Part shown: piece after piece, positions 23,191 through 33,853 of the stretch
Position numbering within the stretch: position 1 is the stretch's first letter
Layout of the letters: each line of letters starts with the position of its first letter
Assembly (NCBI GenBank): GCA_025094145.1
Contig: JALLLS010000017.1
Coordinates: forward strand, 310,001 to 374,000
DNA: 64,000 nt
Direction: 5' to 3'
From: Spinellus fusiger
Lineage: Eukaryota; Mucoromycota; Mucoromycetes; Mucorales; Phycomycetaceae
Position numbers and translations under genes: made by a program
The notes under the pieces: generated by a model
The model's database searches: none
What the model saw: the letters and a program-made list of their open reading frames with translations, nothing else
What the model was told of the DNA's origin: nothing

Positions 23191-26100
23191 CTAATGTGCT
23201 CTCCAAATGGCTAGTAAAATTGAACTAATAATTTGGCAAGAGTACATAGACTCATGTGCATTTTCGTATGGAAAAGATAGTGCAAAAAGAGCATCGGAAA
23301 TGGTTAAGAAGGTAGGTGCATGTCCAAATTGAGACGACCAGACATCAAACCAAACCTGCCACTTGGGTGGGCATTGGAATAAGAAGTGAAGAGAATCTTC
23401 AACAGGGTGGTTGCACAAGGGACAAGAGCTGGAAGCAAAAACTGCAGGAACAAGAGAGTGGAGTCGTTGGCGGCAAGGCAGTTTACCATAAAGTAGGCAA
23501 AACCACACATTGCGCGCCGAGTGTTGTATTTGAAAGTGCCAGAAGTCCTTCCACTGTAATGCTGTGAGAGGATGGCTGAAGGAAGGAACTGCTTGAGCAG
23601 GCAAAGCCAGGCGACGGAAAGAGCGAGAGCTCAGTTTGTGAATAGGAATATTTCCTAATTTCAGGCAGTTCACCACTGGGCAAAGATTGTAGATCCCTGG
23701 TCTGTGTTCATCAGAATCAACCGTTAGGGGAGGAAGACAACATCTCACTAGCAGAGCAGCTAAGAGAATTTTCCTTCTAGCATGGGCATGACGAAGACGG
23801 TGAATCAAGCGGGAGGCTACTTGTAAATCTGCTACTGGCTTCCATGGAAGTCCCTGTAGAGATGAATCAAAGAAAAATGCATCTTTGACAAGAAGTTTTC
23901 GGTATCCAGGAGAGTCTTTAAATGTCTCTGAGTTTACTTGCCAAACATCCTTCAATGGTAAAAGTCAAGCATGTGGTTGGTGACAGAGAACAATCAAAGA
24001 GAGACCGGGGCAAGGCATTCATGGCTTTAAGCAAAGTGGCTAGAGAATTGAGGCCATTTTGCAAAAAGAAAGGGCAAGAAGACGGAAAGAAAAGTGGGAT
24101 AAGATAGTCACCAACATTGCACAGAGACTGAAGAACATGTCTGATGTAGATAGTAGCAAAAGAGCCACTGGCACGAGGTGAAAGTAGAGGTGCAAGCCAA
24201 CGCCATTGCAGTGCTAATTGCTGTCTAGGTGGATCCAATAGACCCAATCCTCCTTTACCCTTGGGTGCAGTAAGAAAAGAGTAAAGAACAACAGGAAACA
24301 TGCGGCGTTGAAGAAAAGAAGAGATAATTGACTGGAGTCGACGAAAGAAAAGCTTAGAAACAGGGATCACCCTGAGAACATGCCATGCCCTCGAAAGAAT
24401 AAGAGTATTCATAACAGTTGCTCTACCAAGAACAGACAGCTGACGTTGTGAATGGATCTGACGTGCCATACTAATAGTATCCAGCAGTCAAGTACAGAAC
24501 ACATCTCTCTGAGCCAAAGAAGTATACAGTGGGAACCCAAGATAAATCAATGGATGAGTAGAATGTCTGTTGTGCCAACTAGTCATACCATACTGTTCAA
24601 GAGCAGGTTGCCAAGAGGGCAAAGATGCACCAGAAAGAGAAAAGGCTTGGGTCTTTGCAAAATTGATTTTTGCATTAGACGCCTTACTGTAGAGATCCAA
24701 ATGTAATTGCAGTCTATTCAAGTCCTGCTGATCTTTAAGAAAAATCAGGGCATCATCAGCATAGGCCAATAGTTTGACAGGAGCAGGAATAGGCTCAAAA
24801 GAGTGCGGGTTGGTGTGAACAAGAGAGTAGCCATTGAACTGAGGATCATTGAGGATACAGCATAATAATGGTTCAAAGGCCAAGTTGAACAGTACAGGAG
24901 ATAGTGGATCACCCTGACGCAAGCCTCTGTCTTGGGGTATTGGTAAGGATAAGAACCCATTAACATTAACACGAATCTTGGTTCCAAAGAAGAGAGCTGT
25001 GATAGAGTTGACTAACTGGGGAGGAAAGCCAAACCGAAGAAGAACAGAAGATAGATACAGGGGGTGAACACAGTCGTACGCCTTTTCTTGATCTATCATC
25101 ACACCAATACTAGAAGATCCACACCTCTGGGCATCTTCCATCACCAGTCGTGCCATCATACCATTGTCAGCTATGAACCTACCACGCACAAAGCCAGTCT
25201 GACAGGGGTTTACCAAGGATCCACATTTACCAATGATACGTGCATTCACCAAGCGAGTGAACACTTTAGCGTCTGCGTTAATGAGAGAGATCACCTGTCT
25301 TGAGCAAAAGTACCATAACTGTATCACGCCAACTAGGAGGGAAGATACCAGACACCAGAGTATCTTTGTACACTTCTCTGACTAAATTGCCATACAGGTG
25401 ATGTTGAAAAACGAGAGCAAGAATTTCATATGGAATTCCATCTGAGCCAGGACTACTTCGACGTGGTGTGTATGAAACACCTATTAAAAGATCGTCCATA
25501 GTGAATGGATCGCATAGCTTATCTCTAACAGTGGCTGGTATAATGCATGATGTGGGGATAGCCTCTAATGCAGAAGCAAGGGCCGAGTCCTCAATTGGAT
25601 CTGGAGTGTACAATTGTTTGTAGAAGCACTGAGCAGCCTCAGTTTTCTCGCTAAGAGTGGTGCACAAGTTGTTGGTATTGGGGTGACAAAGACTAGGGAT
25701 AGACCGCTGCTGTTGCCTGGTGGTTACAGTGCGCTTCAGATACCCTGCTGACATCTCTCCATGTTCCCTCCAATGCTTTCCGGCCTTCAAAGCAGCAATC
25801 TCTATTATCTCTCGCTGGAGCACAGCAATCTGTGTCTCAACAGGAGGAAGAAGAGTAGTGAGATAAGAGGTGTAGCAATAGTTGCGGAGAATACGGTTAC
25901 GTTTGCGTTGAAGCAATTTCAATTGTTGTTGGCGCCAAGCAGCTTGCTTGCGACCAAATTGTTGAGCTGTCTGTCTAACAGACTCTTTTACTCTTTCCCA
26001 CTGGCACTGAGTGTCCAAAGCATTAAGCTGAGGAAAAAGATCCGTCAAAACAGAGGAAAGTTTATCCTGGAAAGCAGGTTTTGCAGCCAAAGCTAGATTA

Positions 26101-26845
26101 GCACGATAAATCCCTTTACCATGAGGTGTCGGGCCAAAAGAAAAGACTGTGGTAAGAAGAGCATGGTCTGTCCAAGCAGAAGAGATAAACTCCACATTCG
26201 AAGAGTGCACAAAGGGTGCCATGTCGTTGGATGAGAAGATATAATCGATGCAAGAACTAGAATTAGCTCGACGAAAAGTAGGTAGAGGGGGCATATTTGG
26301 AGCTGTAAGGCAGTCCAGGAAGTGAAATGCTAGTGTGTTGATCCAAGAAGAAGGCACACCACGAACAGGAGACAAGAAAGAAGAAGAATTGAAATCTCCA
26401 ACAAGGACCAGGCGTTTAAAACCGTCAGATTCTTGTGGATCAGACAATTGTTGTAGAAGTGATTGAAAAAAGGTCTTCCTGGGTCCAGCTTGTGCTGGAG
26501 CATAGATGACAAGAAGATCAAATGGATCAAAGAAATTGTTAGAGTGAGAGACAGTGGCCCATAGTGCACGACCATCCAAATCTAAAAAGGAAGGACAGAA
26601 GAAAGTAATATTGAAGAATCCAAAGACACTAAGCCGCAGTGTTGAGACCACAGGCTAGATGTGGTTTGGAATTCAAGGTCAAGAGTAGGAACAAAGTTGG
26701 GAGAAGCATTTGTCTCTTGAAGAGCCACTAAATGAAGATCTTGCATTCGTAAAAAGCAAACAAGACTTTGCCTAGAAGATGCATCAGAAGACATGACAAG
26801 ACTTCGACAGTTTAGGCTGCCGATCCTAAGAAGGTTATTAGACAT
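23191..26845 (-). pseudogene. LINE family A ORF2 (endonuclease / reverse transcriptase), broken
   Basis: ORF2 starts at 26845 (MSNNLLRIGSLNCRSL). The apurinic-type endonuclease shows LNCRS, LVALQETNA, VLVGDFNSS and SAWTDHALL. Reverse transcriptase motifs are GVMIDQEKAYDCVHP, GLRQGDPLSPVLFN and LLAYADDALIFL. The C-terminal zinc segment reads CPLCNHPVEDSLHFLFQCP. Lesions are frameshifts near 26600-26650, 25280-25330 and 23920-23955, plus an in-frame TGA at 24488-24490. The motif order is that of L1/Tx1-like elements that nick target DNA and prime reverse transcription from it. Confidence 0.88.
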
Positions 26846-28163
26846 ATATGCCTAAACGGCTTGGTGTCTTAGTAGTGCGACCACTCCTGGTCTTTGTATG
26901 TGTCAATGGAGCATGCTTAAAGGCTGTCTTAACCTTTTTCTTAATCTGAGTCTTGGCTAATATCTTTGTTTTCTCTAAAGCTGTAAGAGACTCGTCTGTT
27001 CTGATTGGGGAGACTGTACCCAGTGTTAGTGTTATTGAGGTTTCTGCCCTATCTACGGCATCAGCAAAGTGCTCCATGTTATCATCAGAGACATCTCCTT
27101 CCTCATCTTCTTTATTCCCTTCATGCTCTTTATCTTCTTCTAAGGCTTTCACCTCTCTCTTCCCTTCCAAGGCCTTTTCCTTCTTTTCCACTTCTTTTCC
27201 TTTATCTTGCTCTGTGAGGGGAGAGGTGGTGGTGGTGGTAGGTGTGTTCTTAGTGAGCTCAATAGGCTCTGCGGTGGGTGCTGACTGCACGACCTTAGGA
27301 CGCTTACAGCCCAAGTCATCTCTGTTTCTAGGACAATTGACTGCTACATGTCCTTCTTCTTGACACCCATATCACATCCGTTTAGGGCGAGTGGGGCACC
27401 GTTCTCTTGAATGGCCCTCTTTGTGGCAGTAGGAGCAGTGCTCTGGCATATCCAGCCACGTAGCAAAAAACGTACTTGAACCATCGTACCACTCTACTCT
27501 ATGGCTCAATGGCTTAAAATTGACCGTTGGAGAGGCAGTACATGCCAGGAAAGCATACCCCTTTCCTAGATACCACTCTCCATGTTCCTCCACATGTAGT
27601 CCTACTTCCAGAACCTTCCCATATGGTGTGAAGGATTCTAATAGTCCTGCACGCACACTCTCAGCATCATCAAAAGGAAGGTTTTTGAGGGAGAGCTTGG
27701 TAGCTTTGCAGTCACCGGGGATAGCTGGGTAGGCCTTGAAGACACTACCTCCAATTTCCAAGCCACTACCTTCACAGGCAGCAACACAGTGCTCCTCAGA
27801 CTGAAGGACGACCTCCACGATCGTCCGAGATTCTTCTTTATGGGTGGCCATGGCCAAGCCTATACCAATAGGGAAGGCTTTACGGGCCTCCCTGTAAAAT
27901 TGAGAGGATGTCACTTTGGTGTTGGTGACATCATAGAAAACACAAGGCTTCTTGCTGGAAGCCTGACGCCAGACTCAGGGTAATGAGGCTGGAGCCTTTG
28001 TAAGATTGTCCACTGGTGGTGTAAGAGGAACAGTCTTGTACTTGGCTGCTGCCGAGTAAGAACGAAAAGGTATTGTTTTACGCTGTTGTTTTGGTCCATG
28101 AGGTGTGTTGGGTGGGCTATGTGCACCACTTGGCGAGTCCGAATTTTTAGCGGGAAGAGCCAT
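26838..28163 (-). pseudogene. LINE family A ORF1 (gag-like), two stop codons
   Basis: The frame starts at ATG 28161-28163 (MALPAKNSDSPSGAHSPP) and is interrupted by TGA at 27975-27977 and TGA at 27372-27374. It otherwise continues in one frame to 26838. The central part resembles an RNA-recognition fold. Two CCHC knuckles follow: CSYCHKEGHSRERC is intact; in the next the first cysteine codon is replaced by the second TGA, leaving YGCQEEGHVAVNC. A Lys/Glu-rich and Thr-rich tail follows. In this family ORF1 binds element RNA in the ribonucleoprotein particle. Confidence 0.85.
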
Positions 28164-28164
28164 G

Positions 28165-28179
28165 CACTCAATTCATAGA
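28165..28179. repeat. 15-bp target site duplication, right copy
   Basis: Same CACTCAATTCATAGA as at 22937-22951. Confidence 0.92.
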
Positions 28180-28210
28180 AGCTGATATTAGCAGTTCATA
28201 AGTGATAATA

Positions 28211-29555
28211 CAGTCACACAACATTAGAAAGGGTACGATTTTTCTTTTTTTTGAAATCATGAAAAAAAGTATGCTTCACGGATAAAAATGTTGCGACCTC
28301 AAAACACATACTAATAATTTCAAATTCAACACAAAGTTAGTTTGAAATATTGTTTATATTAATATACATAAAGTTTTTATTTAATATTTTGTTGGGCCGC
28401 CTTTGGCATCAATAACTGCCTGGTAGCGATCCTTCATTAAGCTCACTAAAATATTTGGCAATATCAACGTGAATATTTCTCCAAGTTTCTTCTAAAGCTG
28501 TCTTGAGCTCATCGATATTCTTTATATCGGCTCTCTTGTCATTGATTAGCCTATCAAGACAGCTCCAGAGATGTTCAATGGGGTTGAGATCAGGACTTTG
28601 GGCAGACCAGTAATCAAAGCGCCTGATTGCATGTGTGTTTTTCCACCATGTTGTATAGCCACCTGTATGGCAGCTAACCCCATCTTCTTGGAATATAAAG
28701 TCCTTATCTTTTTTCTCATTCAATTCAATGAACTATGTTAGAAATTTTCCTGCCAAAATGTTGACATATATGTCCTGATCTACAGTGCCATCAATAAAGA
28801 CCAAAAGACCCAAATCTACCTGCCCAGAAACAGCTCCAGATCATTATGCTACCTTTCTCCCATTTTGGTTGTAGGTACACTATGAGCAGCCTTATACCTC
28901 TTTCTGATCTTTCGAATCACTCTGGTTCCTCCCTGGTAACCCTCTACTTCAAACCGTGACTCATCAGATCATACAATGCGTCTCCAGTCCTCAGGAGTCC
29001 AATTGACCCGTTCCTTCGCCCAACGAAGTCTTTTTCTTCATGTTTTCTTCAGATAACCTTGGCTTGTGTGTTGCGAAGTAGGAACCAAACCCAATCTGGT
29101 GTATGTATTTGATGAATGTTGCTCTACAGATGATTATCTCATGTGCCTTAAGTTCCAAATTTATATAGTTATAGAAGGTAAATAGGTTGCCTCTTAGAAT
29201 GGCCTCAAGTCGTCTGAGGTCTCTCTCATTGAGTTTTTTTGGTGTACTATAGCTAGAATTTGGTATAAATATACCAATAGTCTTGATTCTACTAATAATA
29301 TCCTGGGTAGTAGACTTGCTAATGCCAGTGACCTTTGAAATGCTACCCATGTAGTAATCTTCTTTTTTAGCCATTAAACACCCTATTACTCTCTTTCTTT
29401 AAGCTTATTATAAACTATAGAGTTTCTAGTTGAGGATTCTGCGTTTGACATTTGAGAATGCTTAATGGAATGTGATTCTGTGGTAAAAAGAAGAAGAATC
29501 ATGTTTAAAAATGTATAAATCAGGGGGTCGTACCCTTTCTAGTGTTGTGTGACCG
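28211..29555 (-). mobile_element. Tc1-like transposon upstream of ROK1, near-complete but dead
   Basis: Terminal inverted repeats of about 25 bp start CAGTCACACAACATTAGAAA; TA precedes the left end but TG follows the right end. The minus-strand transposase has an N-terminal helix-turn-helix part (from 29374, SISKVTGISKSTTQDI). The first catalytic Asp lies in SDESRFEV near 28960, where the expected Trp codon before it is TGA. The second Asp is in FQEDGVSCH and the Glu in DLNPIEHLW, with 35 residues between them. Frameshifts also occur near 28730 and 29010. It is only 31 bp from the LINE target duplication. Confidence 0.88.
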
Positions 29556-29677
29556 TGCTATGGACTGCTCTTCTGCATTTCAATCTCCTCCTCAGCGGAG
29601 TCCTGTTACTTTCTTTCTTGGGTGGCTTCTACCATGAAAAGAGGTGTCCAGCTTCACTACCTTTATCCTTTTATACT

Positions 29678-32027
29678 ATGGATCTGTTTCATTTATTAGG
29701 CAGTGGTGCCAAGTTCAACAAATCTCGCTTCAAACAGGATGTCCAACTCTTTGAGGTAAATCAAGCACCATGAAACCTCAACTAATAGACGTAGACTACA
29801 AAAGAGGAAACATCTGTTGCGGGCAAGAAGAGCGCCATGGTGACAGATCCCAAGCTTCGTTCACAATTACTCAATGAAATCGACTTTTTCAAAACAACCC
29901 ATACTGTGGTGGGGAGACCTACTAAAAAAATCAAGCTTAGTGAAGATAATGAAGCTGATGTTTCTGAAGGCAAGTGAGCTAAACACACACACACATACTA
30001 CAGTTAAATATAAACATAAATGCCTTTTCTCTTTCTTTCTTCTTTATGAATATGTTTAGACCAAGTCAGTGGTTCAACTGCTACTGTAATCAGCTCTGTA
30101 GAAGAGGTTTGTGAGTGGGAAGAAGAAGAAAACCTATAGGACTCATTGTATGCATTATGCATTATGTAATATTATTATGTATTATCTCAGGCCAAAGCTT
30201 TTCGTAAAGATACAAGTATCAAAGTATATGGTTCAGATATTCCCAATCCTTTCCGTACATTTGATGACTTGGCATTGGCCCCTTACAATCTTCATCCAAC
30301 ACTGTTTAAGAACCTGAAAGAGAGTAATTACAAGACACCTACGCCCATTCAAATGCAATCTGTGCCCATCATGCTCAAGGTAAGATCTATTGTATATCTA
30401 TCTGTATCTATCCTCAACGCTTGTCTATCTATTGTTATTGTTATTATTATTATTATTATTATTATTAGGGTCGCGATTTGATGGCATGTGCTCCCACAGG
30501 TTCCGGTAAAACATTGGCCTACATTCTGCCATTATTACAGGATCTGGAGAAACCTGGGAAATTAGGCTACAGAGCCTTGATCATTGCACCTACGAGAGAA
30601 TTAGCACAACAAGTATGAATGAGATGAATGAGATATGTAGCAAGTAGCAGGATCAATAACCTACAGTTTAGATTGAGCGTGAAATCCAGAAGATGGGGAC
30701 TGGCACAAAACTAAAGACACGTGTGCTATCGAAATCAACAGCAGCCAACAAAGCACAAGCACCTAAAGAAAAACAGAAGTTTGGTAAGCAAAAACTACTC
30801 CTTGTCAAGATTCATGTTGTTCATGTCTTTATTCTTATTATTCTTATTATTCTTATTAGACATTCTTATTAGTACTCCTATGCGATTGGTCTATGCTATT
30901 AAAGAAAAGGAAGTGGATTTAACACAGTAAGTATATTTGTGGCTTATAACAAAGGATTGATTTGGTCTCTGTGGAATAGTGTCCATCATTTGATTTTGGA
31001 TGAAGCAGATAAACTGTTAGAACTTGGATTCTTGGAGCAGACAGATGAGATATTTGCTGCTTGTTCGGGCACAGCTGTGAGAAGATCTCTTTTCAGTGCC
31101 ACTTTTTCATCAACAGTGGAGCAGCTAGCCAATACTGTGATGAAAAACCCTCTTCGTGTCGTTGTGGGTACAAAGTGAGTCCATTGGCTAGGAAAATACT
31201 TGTAGTAGTGTTGCTAAATCTATGCGTAACAGAAATGCCGCTACTGATACTATCGATCAGAAATTGCTGTTCACAGGAAGTGAAGCAGGAAAGATGGTAG
31301 CATTACGACAATTCATTCAAAAGGGAATCAAACCTCCTGTATTGATCTTTGTTCAATCTATTGATCGTGCAAAAGAGCTTTTCAGAGAACTCGTTTATGA
31401 GGGTATCAATGTAGAAGTCATTCATTCAGAAAGAACCAAGCAACAGGTACAAAAGTTAGGATAATATAGGTGGCTAACTTCTTTTTTTCTTTTCTATTTT
31501 AGCGTGATAATATCATTGATCAATTCCGAGTTGGAAAGATTTGGGTGCTGATAGCTACTGAATTGATGGCGCGTGGTTTGGATTTCAAGGGTGTTAATTT
31601 AGTCATTAACTATGATATTCCACGAAGTGTCGCAAGCTACATTCATAGAATCGGTATGTTTCTATTATTATTATTTTGGTGAGAAGCAGTTTTGCTTATT
31701 TAAAATAACACAGGTCGTACGGGTCGTGCTGGTCAACAGGGTGAAGCTATTACTTACTACACAAAAGAAGATATGGATTATATGCGAAGGTAAGATAAAG
31801 ATAATACTTTCATCGTGCTAATGTGTATATACTCTAGTATTGTAAATGTTATGAAAGAATCTGGTTGTGATGTACCTGACTGGATGTTGAAATTGAAGAA
31901 GCAAAAGTAAGAAAACAATGTTATAAATGTGGCTAATACTGACTGTAGTCGTCATAAAATGAACAAACTTCGGAGGGCTGGTGAGAACCGCAAGTCGATT
32001 AACACCAGGCCAAAACATTTCAAATAG
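29678..32027 (+). CDS. ROK1: DEAD-box RNA helicase, Rok1/DDX52 type
   Basis: Thirteen exons: 29678-29755, 29795-29969, 30060-30106, 30191-30379, 30469-30612, 30672-30783, 30860-30926, 30980-31174, 31233-31446, 31503-31653, 31714-31789, 31838-31906, 31949-32027. They total 1,596 nt in frame and encode 531 residues. Motifs in order: [10 protein letters not shown] (motif I, to Thr178), PTREL (204-208), STPMR (253-257), DEAD (278-281), SAT (310-312), ARGLDF (430-435), HRIGRTGRAG (455-464). The N-terminus [15 protein letters not shown] fits Rok1/DDX52, nucleolar helicases for small-subunit pre-rRNA processing. Intron 2 has a GC donor (G|GCAAGT). The start codon lies 122 bp after a Tc1-like element. 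Confidence 0.92.
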
Positions 32028-32509
32028 TGTGGCTACCCATTAAAGAAGTTCAAGTGTAAAATATAATAATAATAATAAACAATAGACCAAAGCTAGTTAT
32101 TTTTTGTATGAAACAATAGATTTACATTGATTGATATACACAAAATAATCATTCATCAGAGAATTAGGGTCTGTTTAACTAAGCCTATAATACAACTACA
32201 TTTAGTTGTGCTTATATATATAAAAGAAGCAAATAAGAGTGAAATCAAGTTAAGAATAACATCCATTATCTGACAATGACGAATATTTACAACTATCTTA
32301 TCTTTGACCTTAAAGAATAAATAAATAGACTATACCTGAGCAATGCTTCATTGGCCTTTGTCAGATTTTAATCTAGCGCACAAAATCTTGTCCTATCTTT
32401 TAATCAATATTTCTGGTTAAAACTTTACGTTTAATTTTATTATTTGCTATCCACAAACATAAATATCAGCTTTATACTTATATTTTATAAATTCGATTAT
32501 TTCGAAGTA
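32028..32509. other. Intergenic DNA downstream of ROK1
   Basis: AT-rich sequence with AATAATAATAATAAA runs just after the ROK1 stop and no reading frame of interest. Confidence 0.55.
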
Positions 32510-33116
32510 AAGTGGCCATCAACAAGTAACCGGACATTTTCAAATGCAGATTTCCTTTTATATATTCATACCTTTATTACACAATGCTATAGCTTCATGA
32601 ATTCAATAGATAGAGATGTGATACTTTCAATAGATGCATAAAGTAGTGTATAAGGTACATAATAGTGGTTTTTATTACAAGGTTGCTTAGTAACTAACAT
32701 TATTCTTTGGCATCAATGACTACCTGACATCTCCGCCCCATGCTGGCAATGAGGGTATCTATTGCCTTTGATATTTTACCTTATTCTAGCACCAAAACAA
32801 CATTTAATTTCTGTTTGGTGCAGAAGGCCTTTCTAAACCATTTACTACTCTCTAGTTGAGTTGCCTTGCTCATATGGGGTCTAACATTGACCTCCTGTAG
32901 GCGGAAACTGACTCCAGGGTTTAGGATAGAGAGAAATGCTCGAGTTCATGGAAGTAGATGTCTCCCAAGACAATGGTGTACTTGTTGGAGTTTATCTTAC
33001 TTTTCACTACGATCCATCTCTCAATATCCTCCTCACTAAAGCAGCTTATACCATCACACCACCACCTTCAGACTACCTTGTTTCCTGGAAATTCTCGGGA
33101 TTAAAGGCTGTTATCG
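32510..33116 (-). mobile_element. Tc1-like element remnant
   Basis: A terminal-repeat-like sequence GTGGCCATCAACAAGTAACC is near 32510. About 32700-32800 on the minus strand encodes a transposase C-terminal tail (SMGRRCQVVIDAKE), matching the tail of the element at 55066-56300. Most of the catalytic domain is deleted, and an LTR-like repeat truncates its far end. A related terminal sequence occurs in reverse orientation near 37455. Confidence 0.6.
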
Positions 33117-33545
33117 TATTCCAACTTCAATCCAAAGATTCTCCATGAATTGGCCAACAATGAGTAGTGTGCTGTGACATATCAGAATACTCTATGAAAG
33201 CTTGAGTGCGCGCAAGTACCATGGCACATCTCTGCATTATCTCACTGATCGGCTGTAACTACAAATCAAACTTCTTATCTCAGTGTACTATTAGACACTT
33301 CAGAGCTGCCTTCATCTATATATTCTAACTGGACAATAATGACCTATCAAAGGTAATTAAAGTGAAGACTCATAATATCTGATGGTTTCAATAATAGAGT
33401 GCTTATCCATTGAACCAACCATAAGGTAGAAGCCACTGATGGATAAGCACCCATAAAAGTATAAATAAGGAACCTTTGTTCACTCAATAAGAATCTTGCC
33501 TTTGTTCAGTCTCGTTGTTTTACTTGTCCGAACAATCTCACACAG
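33117..33545 (+). repeat. LTR-like dispersed repeat, copy 2
   Basis: Matches 6833-7309 over most of its length with scattered substitutions and small indels. It has GTATAAATAAGGAACC followed by an AATAAG element and the conserved TTTGTTCAGTCTCGTT end. Confidence 0.5.
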
Positions 33546-33850
33546 GCAGACACAAGTAGACACAAGTAGACACAGGCAAACCAATAGATAGACAGACAGA
33601 CAGACAGACACATACAGGTAAAATTTATAGAAATGGACATAGACATAGTTAGACATATAGATAGTATAAGTAGCATATACAACATAAACAGATGGGCATA
33701 GGTGGGCATAAGTGGCATAGGTGGGCATAGGTGGGCATAGGTAGATACAAATAGATAGACATAATTAGACATGGTAGACATACACAACACAGATACAGAC
33801 AGACACAGACAGACGCAGACATAGCAGACAGATACAACACAGATACAAAC
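33546..33850. repeat. GACA-rich tandem repeat tract
   Basis: Imperfect short tandem repeats of AGACACA, AGACAG and TGGGCATAGG types fill about 300 bp between the LTR-like repeat and the APC6 3' end. Confidence 0.75.
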
Positions 33851-33853
33851 AGA

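Larger units (their letters stand above)
22952..28164 (-). mobile_element. L1-like LINE (family A) with target duplication
   Basis: The minus-strand element is 5,213 bp with a 9-A tail (22952-22960) and a 15-bp target duplication on both sides. It encodes ORF1 with two zinc knuckles and ORF2 with endonuclease, reverse transcriptase and a C-terminal zinc domain. The 5' end lies one base before the ORF1 ATG. It carries stops and frameshifts and is inactive in this copy. ORF1 and ORF2 overlap by the eight bases ATGTCTAA. Confidence 0.92.

Noticed and set aside
33586..33620. GACAGACA tandem tract as a CRISPR-like array
   Set aside because: Simple short-period repeat with no spacers, in a eukaryotic sequence.
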